From Ralstonia thomasii (lineage in GTDB: Bacteria; Pseudomonadota; Gammaproteobacteria; Burkholderiales; Burkholderiaceae), in NCBI RefSeq assembly GCF_958405895.1, contig NZ_CATZAR010000003.1: DNA of 64,000 nt; one strand, 5' to 3'. Numbering within the stretch: position 1 is the stretch's first letter; each line of letters begins with the position of its first letter. The notes under the pieces were generated by a model. The model saw only the letters and a list, made by a program, of their open reading frames with translations. It had not been told where the DNA came from and ran no database searches. Shown here piece after piece: positions 8,739-19,028 of the stretch. Both the position numbers and the translations under genes were made by a program.

Positions 8739-9224
8739 TTAGAGCTTGTAGCCGATCTGCCGCAGCAGGTCCTTGCGCCAAGCGATGTCGGCATCGGTTT
8801 CGACACCCAGCGGCGAGGCGCCGTCCACCACGCCGAGCACGCCGCGCCCCAGCTCCGTCTGCGCGACGATCACCTGCGTCGGATTGGCTGTGGCGCAGTA
8901 GATGCGGCACACCTCCGGTACCGCGCGCACGGCAGCCAGCACATTGACGGGAAAGAACCCGTCACCCAGGAAGATCAAAAAGGTATGGCCCGCGCCAATG
9001 GCGAGCGCGTTGTCACGCGCGAGCTGAAGAGCGGTTTCGTCATTGCCTGACCAGCGCACGAGCCGCTTGCCCGATGCCTCGCAGAACGCAATGCCGAAGC
9101 GGATACCCGGCACCGCGCCCACGAGCGCCTCGTGGAGGTCTTCCACGGTCTTGATGAAATGCGACTGGCCGAAGATGAAGTTGGTCGCCTCCGGCTTGAC
9201 GATGGGCACCACGGTGAGGTCCAT
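8739..9224 (-). CDS. Adenosine-specific kinase family protein (DUF355)
   Basis: A 161-residue protein that matches COG1839/DUF355 by eye: the opening VVPIVKPEATNFIFGQSHFIKT, then PGIRFGIAFCEASGKRLVRWSGND and the highly conserved TANPTQVIVAQTELGRGVLGVVDG. The family is named adenosine-specific kinase after archaeal structures, but its role in bacteria is poorly tested. It is a single gene converging on the LysE gene. The family assignment is firm, the function is not. Confidence 0.85.
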   Translation of the reverse strand: MDLTVVPIVKPEATNFIFGQSHFIKTVEDLHEALVGAVPGIRFGIAFCEASGKRLVRWSGNDETALQLARDNALAIGAGHTFLIFLGDGFFPVNVLAAVRAVPEVCRIYCATANPTQVIVAQTELGRGVLGVVDGASPLGVETDADIAWRKDLLRQIGYKL

Positions 9225-9307
9225 GGCGACGCTCCTGTGCGACGATGGGAACGCTCTTCATCGTAGGGCGCAGCGGCTTGATTGCAAGCGGCTGCGCCGG
9301 TGCCGCC

Positions 9308-12172
<2,865 letters not shown>

Positions 12173-12372
12173 GTGCGGCTGAGTGCAGCTGAATGCGGCG
12201 TCGGAGGGCGGACCGCCTGCGGCAATCGGCGGGAGGGTGGAAAAGGGTAAGCCTGCTAATATACCGAACTTCGGTTTTGCCGGTATCTGCTCCCAGATGG
12301 GGCAATCCGTAAAACCGTCCAAGTGTCTTTGTCGCCGCTTTTCTTCGGTTGTTTTGCGGCGGTTTCCGCACC

Positions 12373-13578
12373 ATGTCCTCCGCTTCCGCATCCATGACTT
12401 CCGCTTCCGGCCGCATGAACGGCCTTGAGCTGCGCGCGGCCGCCTCGCTGGCCGGCATCTTCGCGCTGCGCATGTTGGGTTTGTTCATGATCATGCCGGT
12501 CTTCGCGGTGTTCGCGAAAACGCTGCCCGACGGCAACAACACCCAACTCGTCGCCTTTGCCATCGGCGTGTATGGCCTCACGCAGGCGGTGCTCTATATC
12601 CCGTACGGCTGGCTGTCGGATCGCTTCGGACGCAAGCCGGTCATCGTGACGGGGCTGGTGATCTTTGCGGTGGGCAGCCTGGTGGCGGCGTTTTCGCACA
12701 GCGTTGCGGGAATCGCCGTGGGGCGGGCCATCCAGGGCGCGGGGGCGATCTCGTCGGCGGTGATCGCCTTCGTGGCCGACCTCACGCGCGAGGAGCATCG
12801 CACCAAGGCCATGGCCATGATCGGGGGCAGCATCGGCCTGTCGTTTGCCGTGGCCATCGTGAGTGCGCCGGTCATCTTCCGCTGGGTCGGCATGCCCGGC
12901 ATGTTCACGGCGATTGGCGTGCTTGCCATCGTCGCCATCGGCGTGGTGCTGTGGGTCGTGCCCAACCCGCCGCGTCCGCCCGAACACGTGAAAGCACCGT
13001 TCCGCGAAGTTCTGCGCCATCCCGAGCTGCTGCGACTGAACTTTGGCGTGTTCGCCCTGCACGCCACGCAGACGGCGTTGTTCGTCGTGCTGCCGCACAT
13101 GCTGGAAGCCGCCGGCCTGCCCGTCGATTCGCACTGGAAGATCTACCTGCCGGTGATGGGCGTGTCGTTTGTGCTGATGGTGCCTGCCATCATTGCGGCA
13201 GAAAAACGCGGCAAGATGAAAGCGGTGCTGCTGTCTGCCGTGGCGCTGGTGATGGTGGCGCAGCTGGCACTCGGCGAAGTGAATCCGACACTTGCCGCGC
13301 TGGCGATTGCGCTACTGGTCTACTTCCTCGGTTTCAACGTGCTGGAGGCGTCGCAGCCGTCGCTGGTGTCGAAGTACGCGCCGGGCGTGCGCAAGGGCGC
13401 GGCCATGGGCGTGTACAACACGACGCAGGCGCTGGGCCTGTTTGCGGGCGGCGCGGGCGGCGGCTGGATTCTGCTGCACGCAGGGCAGCACGCGGTATTC
13501 CTAACCTGCGCCGCGCTGGCTTTTGCCTGGCTTATAATTGCGAGCCCCATGCAGATGCCGGCGCTGCGCCGACACTGA
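12373..13578 (+). CDS. MFS transporter
   Basis: A 401-residue major facilitator with about 12 hydrophobic segments. The family loop between helices 2 and 3 is GWLSDRFGRKPVIVTGL, and VGRAIQGAGAISSAVIAFVADLTREEHRTKAM marks helices 4-5. It resembles drug- or metabolite-type MFS proteins of the YajR group. The ATG at 12373 is used; an upstream TTG would lengthen it by eight residues. Its position between uvrA and ssb is conserved in related genomes as I recall. The substrate is unknown. Confidence 0.88.
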   Translation: MSSASASMTSASGRMNGLELRAAASLAGIFALRMLGLFMIMPVFAVFAKTLPDGNNTQLVAFAIGVYGLTQAVLYIPYGWLSDRFGRKPVIVTGLVIFAVGSLVAAFSHSVAGIAVGRAIQGAGAISSAVIAFVADLTREEHRTKAMAMIGGSIGLSFAVAIVSAPVIFRWVGMPGMFTAIGVLAIVAIGVVLWVVPNPPRPPEHVKAPFREVLRHPELLRLNFGVFALHATQTALFVVLPHMLEAAGLPVDSHWKIYLPVMGVSFVLMVPAIIAAEKRGKMKAVLLSAVALVMVAQLALGEVNPTLAALAIALLVYFLGFNVLEASQPSLVSKYAPGVRKGAAMGVYNTTQALGLFAGGAGGGWILLHAGQHAVFLTCAALAFAWLIIASPMQMPALRRH

Positions 13579-13629
13579 AAACCCCGGGCCCAACGGCGGC
13601 ATCACTTCAATTACCTTCGGAAACTCATC

Positions 13630-14175
13630 ATGGCGTCCGTCAACAAAGTCATCATCGTCGGCAATCTCGGCGCCGATCCTGAAACGCGTTACATGCCCAG
13701 TGGCGATGCTGTCACCAACATTCGCGTGGCAACCACCGACCGCTACAAAGACAAGGCCAGCGGCGAAATGAAGGAAGCCACCGAGTGGCACCGCATCGCC
13801 TTCTTCGGCCGCCTGGCTGAAATTGCCGGTGAATACCTGAAGAAGGGTTCGTCGGTCTACATCGAAGGCCGGCTCAAGACCCGTCAATGGGAAAAGGACG
13901 GCCAGAAGCAATACAGCACGGAAATCGTCGCAGACCAAATGCAGATGCTCGGCGGCCGTGGTGGTGAGGGCGGTGGCAGCAGCGGTGGCGGTGGTGGTGG
14001 CTACTCGCGTGGCGGTGAAGGCGGCGGCGGTGGCCGTAGCCAAGGTCAAAGCCAAGGCCAAGGCGGCGGCTACACGCGCGGCGGCGAAGGTGGCGGTGGC
14101 CAAGGCGGTGGCGCGCGTCGCCAGCCTGCAACGTCGAACGGTTTTGAGGATATGGACGACGATATTCCGTTCTGA
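13630..14175 (+). CDS. ssb: Single-stranded DNA-binding protein
   Basis: A 181-residue SSB. The OB-fold occupies residues 1-110 (MASVNKVIIVGNLGADPETR, then TEWHRIAFFGRLAEIAGEYLKKGS). A Gly-rich linker with repeated GGYSRGGEGGGGG-type stretches follows, and the conserved acidic tip ends DMDDDIPF, which recruits repair and replication partners. The Gly-rich linker shows short tandem repeats at DNA level. The gene begins 51 bases after the MFS gene and ends at a strong terminator. Confidence 0.97.
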   Translation: MASVNKVIIVGNLGADPETRYMPSGDAVTNIRVATTDRYKDKASGEMKEATEWHRIAFFGRLAEIAGEYLKKGSSVYIEGRLKTRQWEKDGQKQYSTEIVADQMQMLGGRGGEGGGSSGGGGGGYSRGGEGGGGGRSQGQSQGQGGGYTRGGEGGGGQGGGARRQPATSNGFEDMDDDIPF

Positions 14176-14204
14176 AGGGTACTTTTAGAACGGTGTAAAC
14201 AACG

Positions 14205-14237
14205 AGCCTGCAGCCCTTTGGGTTGCAGGCTTTTTTG
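14205..14237 (+). terminator. Intrinsic terminator after ssb
   Basis: A perfect stem GCCTGCAGCCC / GGGTTGCAGGC (with one G-T pair) around TTT is followed by a run of six T. This is a classic rho-independent terminator. Confidence 0.92.
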
Positions 14238-14386
14238 TTGTTTACGTTTTCCGGTGAATTTTCCTACGCTCATTAGAGCGTTCGCCTGGGAGCGGGTAAA
14301 CAATGCCCAACCCTTACGCCGTTAGAACTTTGAGGTGGTCCTCGGGGGTCTAGGCTCAACTACTACTTGAATGAAGTGGTGGGTAG

Positions 14387-14812
14387 ATGGCTGAGTTCAT
14401 CGCAAAGCGTGTCAGATTCCAGAATGGAGAGCACCACTCTGTTCTGACTAGACCCGGCGGCCTTCCGGTTCACGAAGCGGCCTTGTACCTCGCCAGACAC
14501 CGCAAGCGTGGCTTGGCAGCCAACAGTATTCATAGCGTTTGCCGGGTGTTGGCCTTTCTATATCGGGAACTGGCTCAAGCCAACATTGACTTGCTCGAGC
14601 GGATCCGTCCGGGGCAGTTTTTAACGGCACCCGAACTCAACCGGTTGGCCGAGGCCGCTCAGTACGGAGTCGATGATTCGGAGCATGCGGAAAAAGAGGG
14701 GCAACGTAGCCGAAAAGTCATCGACATCAAACGGATTCGCATGCGCCGCGGGCCGGCAGCCGTTGACGTGAAAGCAGTGAGTGAGGCCCGTCGCAGCGCT
14801 ACCGACCTCTGA
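14387..14812 (+). pseudogene. Truncated tyrosine-recombinase/integrase N-terminal fragment
   Basis: The 141-residue product looks like the N-terminal SAM-like core-binding domain of a phage or island integrase (for example HEAALYLARHRKRGLAANSIHSVCRVLAFLYRELAQANID). It stops before any catalytic domain: no R...HxxR...Y residues are present. The tail after residue 95 is basic and unlike a catalytic core. It sits just after the ssb terminator, at the start of a gene-poor, lower-GC accessory stretch. Best read as an integration scar; a short functional DNA-binding protein is the alternative. Confidence 0.55.
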
Positions 14813-14880
14813 GGGAAATGCCACAGCTTGGTTGCTTCCCGCCAAGCGAGCGCATCATTCGACCCAAACCTCCGATTGCC

Positions 14881-16662
14881 TCAACAGCAAGCAACAACGG
14901 CAAAGGGCTCGCGGCACACGAAGAATTTTTCTCCCGCACGTTTTGCCTGCCTCTTGGCAGCTGCCGCCTGAGTTGCAATGACACTCGTGTCTATGGCGGC
15001 ACCCGCCTGAACCGGTACAACGCCTGCCGCGATGGTCACAAAGTTGTAGAAGCGAAGATTGCCGTGACGGTCCTCACTCTGAATGCCGCCGGCTTTGATG
15101 TCAGCCGGTGTGTAGAGCCCTACTGCTGATGCATCAAACTGTGCCATCGCCGTGCGAATGCGCGCTTCCCAGTCGGGGCTCTGGAAGAGGATAAAGAAGT
15201 CATCCCCACCAATGTGGCCCAGAAAATCACTTTGTCGGTCGCAGGCTTCGGCGAGGGTTTCGGCGGCGAGCTTTATCATCTTGTCACCTTGCCAATAGCC
15301 ATACACATCGTTGAATGGCTTGAAGCTGTTAAGGTCACAGTAGCAGGCATGGAATGGCACGTCGCTTTCCAGGAGCCGATTCATGTGGATGTCGATTGGA
15401 ATATTGCCTGGCAAGAAGGTCAGTGGATTTGCGTATCTCGCCGCTTCGATGCGTGCTTCAGTCACTGCGCGAACCAGGTCCTCTCCGGTTGCCAATCCGA
15501 CGTACTGGCCTTGGTTGACGATGACCAGCCCTTCGGACAGATATCGCTGGTCGCCCAACTTCAACAGGCTCATCAACTGCTCCATCGTCGCACCTTGCTC
15601 GACGACGACCGGCGTCTGATTCGCAAATTCCATACAGGTCTTTCTGCCGTGCAGTTCCCGGCGATATGGGAAGGCATAGGCGTCGACAAATGCGTGCCGG
15701 CTAATCAGACCGACGGGGCGTCCATTCTCCACAACGGCAACCGCATGCAAGTTTGGATGCCGTGCAAAGAGACTCAGAACGTCATCATTTCGGGTGTTCG
15801 GTGAAACGCTGGGCGCGTTCAATAGCAGGCGGCTTGCTGAAAACGCACGTGGCGCATCTTGATTGGCATCCGGGGCAGGGGGCACGAAGTTGGTACGGAA
15901 TGCATCCTGAACCGGCCAAGTCAACTCCGGCATCTCGCTCGGCTTTCCTAGAAGGAAGCCTTGTACATGGTTGATGCCCAGATTGCGGCAAACCGCCAGG
16001 TCTTCGCGATTTTCAAGCCCCTCCGCAATCAACTGCGCTTGCCCGGCCTTGGCAATGCTGTGCAGACTGCGCAGCACCTCTTGGCGGAAGGGCGACTTGG
16101 AAACGCAATCGGCGATCGAGCGGTCAACTTTGACATAGTCAGGCCGCAAGCCAATCCACAGGCTCAGATTTGCGTTGCCTGTGCCGTAATCGTCCAACGC
16201 CAACTGGGCACCTGCCTGACGTATCAAGCGTAGCGCATCTTGCAGGGACGTCAGCGGATTCGGGCACGCCTGCTCCGTCAGCTCAATGACGATTCGCTCA
16301 TGGGGGAACTGCATCGCTCCCAAGAAAGCCCAGACGTTATCTTTGTCGCAAGCAATTTCTCGGATGGCAGCAGCGCTCAAATTCAGGAAGAGCTTTCCTG
16401 GTAGCTGCGCCTTGGTGAAAGTACTGACGCTCAGCCTGGCCATGAAACGCTCCAGAGCAACCATACAGTGCTCGCGTTGGGCCTGCTCGAAGAGCGCTTG
16501 GGGTGATTCCAGACGCGAGCCTGCCGGGCCACGGGTGAGCGCCTCGTAGCCCAAGACCTCGCCGGACGATAGCGTTCCGATGGGCTGAAAGACCACGTGC
16601 AGGAGTTGCTTTTCCATGCACTCGGCAACAGACACGGTCATTTGGTAGCTCGACAAAGACAT
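14881..16662 (-). CDS. EAL-CBS-GGDEF cyclic-di-GMP signalling protein
   Basis: A 593-residue cytoplasmic protein with no membrane segment. Residues about 20-245 are an EAL phosphodiesterase domain with the key residues present (YEALTRG, LNLSA, ELTEQA, DDYGTG, VKVDRS, AEGLEN). A CBS pair follows (about 275-405), then a GGDEF domain (about 420-575) whose active loop reads GGDDF, with CDLNSFKPFND for metal and base binding. EAL-CBS-GGDEF proteins often respond to nucleotides bound by CBS. The gene is alone, flanked by spacers. An internal ATG at residue 8 (MTVSVAEC) is an alternative start. Both activities are possible from sequence. Confidence 0.92.
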   Translation of the reverse strand: MSLSSYQMTVSVAECMEKQLLHVVFQPIGTLSSGEVLGYEALTRGPAGSRLESPQALFEQAQREHCMVALERFMARLSVSTFTKAQLPGKLFLNLSAAAIREIACDKDNVWAFLGAMQFPHERIVIELTEQACPNPLTSLQDALRLIRQAGAQLALDDYGTGNANLSLWIGLRPDYVKVDRSIADCVSKSPFRQEVLRSLHSIAKAGQAQLIAEGLENREDLAVCRNLGINHVQGFLLGKPSEMPELTWPVQDAFRTNFVPPAPDANQDAPRAFSASRLLLNAPSVSPNTRNDDVLSLFARHPNLHAVAVVENGRPVGLISRHAFVDAYAFPYRRELHGRKTCMEFANQTPVVVEQGATMEQLMSLLKLGDQRYLSEGLVIVNQGQYVGLATGEDLVRAVTEARIEAARYANPLTFLPGNIPIDIHMNRLLESDVPFHACYCDLNSFKPFNDVYGYWQGDKMIKLAAETLAEACDRQSDFLGHIGGDDFFILFQSPDWEARIRTAMAQFDASAVGLYTPADIKAGGIQSEDRHGNLRFYNFVTIAAGVVPVQAGAAIDTSVIATQAAAAKRQAKRAGEKFFVCREPFAVVACC

Positions 16663-17181
16663 AGATGACGACAGGCAACCGCTGGCCGCCTCTGTACAAC
16701 GTCGATGCGACCATCGACAACCAGGCGCCAGAAAGGCGCTGCACGCCTACTGAGCAGAGGGGAGAGACAATGGGTGGGCCGGGATGGGCAATGCGCCTGC
16801 CCCCTCCGCATCGCAACGCTGCTACCGGCACTTGGCTTGATTGCGGCACCACGACGGGATGCCCGACGCTTCACCTCGTTGTCGCCGCCAACATCCATCC
16901 TCTCCCGAAAAAAAAGGGAGACGCGGCGATGTCGCTGCGCCCGAAGGACGGGTGGCGGGAGAGAGGTGCGTCGCCGTCCGGTCGAGAATGTATGTGGGTG
17001 CGGAGGTGCGTGTCGAGAGTGTTTTTAAGTTTTTTTAGTTCAGTTGTTAAACGTACTAAATTCGAGAGCTGACATCAAACCGTCATATGCACGCATCCGC
17101 CCCGGACACGTGCCAAGAACCGGAACGGGTAGGCTGGGCCCTAAAATCAGGTTCAAGGTCCCTTCTGCGACCTATAAAACG
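16663..17181. other. Gene-poor spacer upstream of the EAL-CBS-GGDEF gene
   Basis: About 520 bases with no convincing coding frame. It contains a short symmetric element CTCCC-GA8-GGGAG (about 16901-16920) and an AT-rich tract (about 17021-17060). The promoter of the minus-strand EAL-CBS-GGDEF gene should lie at the left end. No tRNA-like or riboswitch-like fold was recognised by eye. Confidence 0.35.
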
Positions 17182-17517
17182 TCAAGGCACGCATTCAAAG
17201 TGCTCGCTCCGGACTCCTTGGTCTGTGTAACCGACGCACATCGCATCCACACATTTTCCCGTGGTTGCGTTGACCTCTCTGCATCGCTCGACCTCGAAGC
17301 CTCCATGGACTGGGGGAGCACCACTTTTGACGTGGGTAGGCAGGGCCGTGAGAGGCGCGTGCTCAATAGAGGGGTTTGCAGGAGAGTCTTGGGCGGGCAC
17401 AGCCGACTTCGTATTGGCGCTCGTCGGCGCAACCACCTGCGCCGATGCGCTGCCGCCTAATAATGCTAGCCCCATCAATAAAACCGTGAATGGGCGCACG
17501 TGCAAACGCTTTGGCAT
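17182..17517 (-). CDS. Small secreted cysteine-containing protein, function unknown
   Basis: 111 residues. The N terminus is a good Sec signal peptide (basic MPKRLHVR, hydrophobic FTVLLMGLALLGG, cleavage near ASA/QVV). The mature part has an Ala/Pro/Ser-rich linker and a C-terminal module with four Cys (ERCREV...GKCVDAMCVGYT...FECVP), suggesting two disulfides. A strong GGGAGG ribosome site lies five bases before the ATG, which argues strongly that it is translated. No family was recognised. It stands alone in the accessory stretch. Confidence 0.65.
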   Translation of the reverse strand: MPKRLHVRPFTVLLMGLALLGGSASAQVVAPTSANTKSAVPAQDSPANPSIEHAPLTALPTHVKSGAPPVHGGFEVERCREVNATTGKCVDAMCVGYTDQGVRSEHFECVP

Positions 17518-17717
17518 ACCGGCCTCCCATCAATAACTGCCCGAGCATAAAACATGCTGCGAGAGCACAAAACATAATCATTCTCTCTCGCCTTGCTCAC
17601 TATATTTAACAATTCTTAGATATGCGATTTAATTTATGCGGGAAATAATCTGATTCATTTGTGAAGCAATATAGTTAACTTCCATGAATCAATATTTTGC
17701 TTCGGCAAATAGCGTGG

Positions 17718-18029
17718 CTAGCTAGTGAGGCCTTCAGCTATCTCCGCCAAGCGCGCGGCCTGCGCGGAGGCGCGCCGGTAAGATAAAACGTTTGGCCTCC
17801 CAGCCTTGCTCTTTGAGTCACGCCGTAAGTCCAAGGACTTAAGGGGGTAGCTGAGTCGCAGGTTGTCCCTGAGGAACTGATGAGAGGGGTGCGCGGCAAG
17901 GGGTCGAAAGAATGTCGCTGTAGGTGAGTCAGGTAGCGGTTGTCCGCTCTTCCGGTCAGGAGCAGCCAGTCCGCACAACTCGATGAGCCCATCGGCATGG
18001 CCAAGGAAATCGTTCACAATCAGGAACAT
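17718..18029 (-). CDS. Possible hypothetical protein, weak support
   Basis: An open frame of 103 codons starting MFLIVNDFLGHADGLIELCG. No family, signal peptide or membrane segment is recognised, and the composition (Arg/Ser/Leu rich) is close to that of random frames in GC-rich DNA. It faces the DUF3562 gene head to head, with only a few bases between starts. It may be spurious. Confidence 0.2.
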   Translation of the reverse strand: MFLIVNDFLGHADGLIELCGLAAPDRKSGQPLPDSPTATFFRPLAAHPSHQFLRDNLRLSYPLKSLDLRRDSKSKAGRPNVLSYRRASAQAARLAEIAEGLTS

Positions 18030-18036
18030 CTGAACC

Positions 18037-18285
18037 TTGGCTGACGCCAGTGCACAAGTGACCGACTCAGAGCTTCGAGAGGAGCACTACGCTTACGTAC
18101 TCGACATCTCCGACAGACTTGGATTGCCGCCCGATGTCGTGGCTCCGGTTTTTCGTGAGACGCTGCGAACATTGTCTGCTGGAGCAACTGTGGAAACCTA
18201 CGTAGTCCTTCTTGCCGCCAAAAAGACGCTCTCAAAACTCAGGTCTACGGCTGGTGCCAACGGCACCTTCCACGACGAATTCTGA
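18037..18285 (+). CDS. DUF3562 family protein
   Basis: 82 residues. The core HYAYVLDISDRLGLPPDVVAPVFRETLRTLSAGATVETYVVLLAAKKTLSKLR fits DUF3562, small proteins of unknown function frequent in Ralstonia, Cupriavidus and Burkholderia. The frame opens with a TTG at 18037 just after an in-frame stop; an AGGAAC sequence ten bases upstream may be the ribosome site. No partner gene is obvious. The family call rests on remembered resemblance. Confidence 0.65.
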   Translation: MADASAQVTDSELREEHYAYVLDISDRLGLPPDVVAPVFRETLRTLSAGATVETYVVLLAAKKTLSKLRSTAGANGTFHDEF

Positions 18286-18401
18286 TTGCGGCGGGTAGAG
18301 CTCAAAGAGATACCAGACCAGCGCTAGGCCCGCGCCGACGTCGCCTTTTCGTCGGTGACGATGAACTCGCCAACTGCCACGGTCCCGCGTCTAGGGCAAC
18401 A

Positions 18402-18755
18402 TTGAAGAAACCCCATACACGCCAGCAAGCTATGCCGGAAATATCGTCTTACGACCAGCGAGAGATTCAGGAATTCATGGGGTTAATCGCGCCGTGGGGC
18501 GCGGCATACAGGGATGCTACGTTTAGCTTCTTAGGCGTGAAGAATGGTGCCCATGTCTGCCTTGCCCAAGGACATGTAATTCTTCCAACTGGCAAGCAAT
18601 TGCCACCCTTGCTCGAAGTCGTACGCCGTCCATCTGGGCTGGCAGTATTCGCTTATCTACGCTCGGCCTTGATTGCAGCGGCCTTATTGATGCACTCGTT
18701 GGAGATGGGGTACAAACTGTGTTCGGGGTTCGATCGGGCCAACCGGAGTCGGTGA
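18402..18755 (+). CDS. Hypothetical protein, uncertain
   Basis: Up to 117 codons from a TTG, or 107 from the ATG at 18432 (MPEISSYDQREIQEF). There is one moderately hydrophobic stretch (YLRSALIAAALLMHSLEMG). No family is recognised and no clear ribosome site is visible. It could be a degraded gene in the accessory region. Confidence 0.3.
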   Translation: MKKPHTRQQAMPEISSYDQREIQEFMGLIAPWGAAYRDATFSFLGVKNGAHVCLAQGHVILPTGKQLPPLLEVVRRPSGLAVFAYLRSALIAAALLMHSLEMGYKLCSGFDRANRSR

Positions 18756-18854
18756 CGCTCCAGTAGCGACGTTGCTTGAGTGAATGACAAGTATGCTTAC
18801 TCGCTAGGCAAATCGCTGCGGATTGCCGTGATGGTGAGGGGGCGGGTGAAGCAT

Positions 18855-18874
18855 AGGATGTCCCTCGACATCCT
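18855..18874. promoter_or_regulatory. Perfect 8-bp inverted repeat upstream of the large GGDEF-EAL gene
   Basis: AGGATGTC-CCTC-GACATCCT forms a tight hairpin or a dyad operator about 155 bases before the start of the next gene. There is no T-run, so a terminator is unlikely. The function is unknown. Confidence 0.45.
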
Positions 18875-19028
18875 GATGAAGTTAGATGAATATACGCGAA
18901 TGCGGTTGCAACTTGGCGGGTTCGGTCGCTGATGATATGGCGTATGAAAAAATATTGATCGTCCTGAATGAATCATTAAAAATAGTTTTTGCAAATAAAG
19001 CTATTATTGACGGTGGGCGAGGATAAGT

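Noticed and set aside
12173..12372. Possible LexA/SOS box in the uvrA-MFS spacer
   Set aside because: No CTGT-N8-ACAG-like dyad was found on either strand by eye.
13970..14120. Gly-rich short repeats at the 3' end of ssb as a separate repeat element
   Set aside because: They encode the normal flexible linker of SSB before the DDDIPF tip.
16898..16922. CTCCC-GA8-GGGAG element as an intrinsic terminator
   Set aside because: The A-run is in the loop and there is no T-run after the stem; it is left as an unexplained symmetric element.
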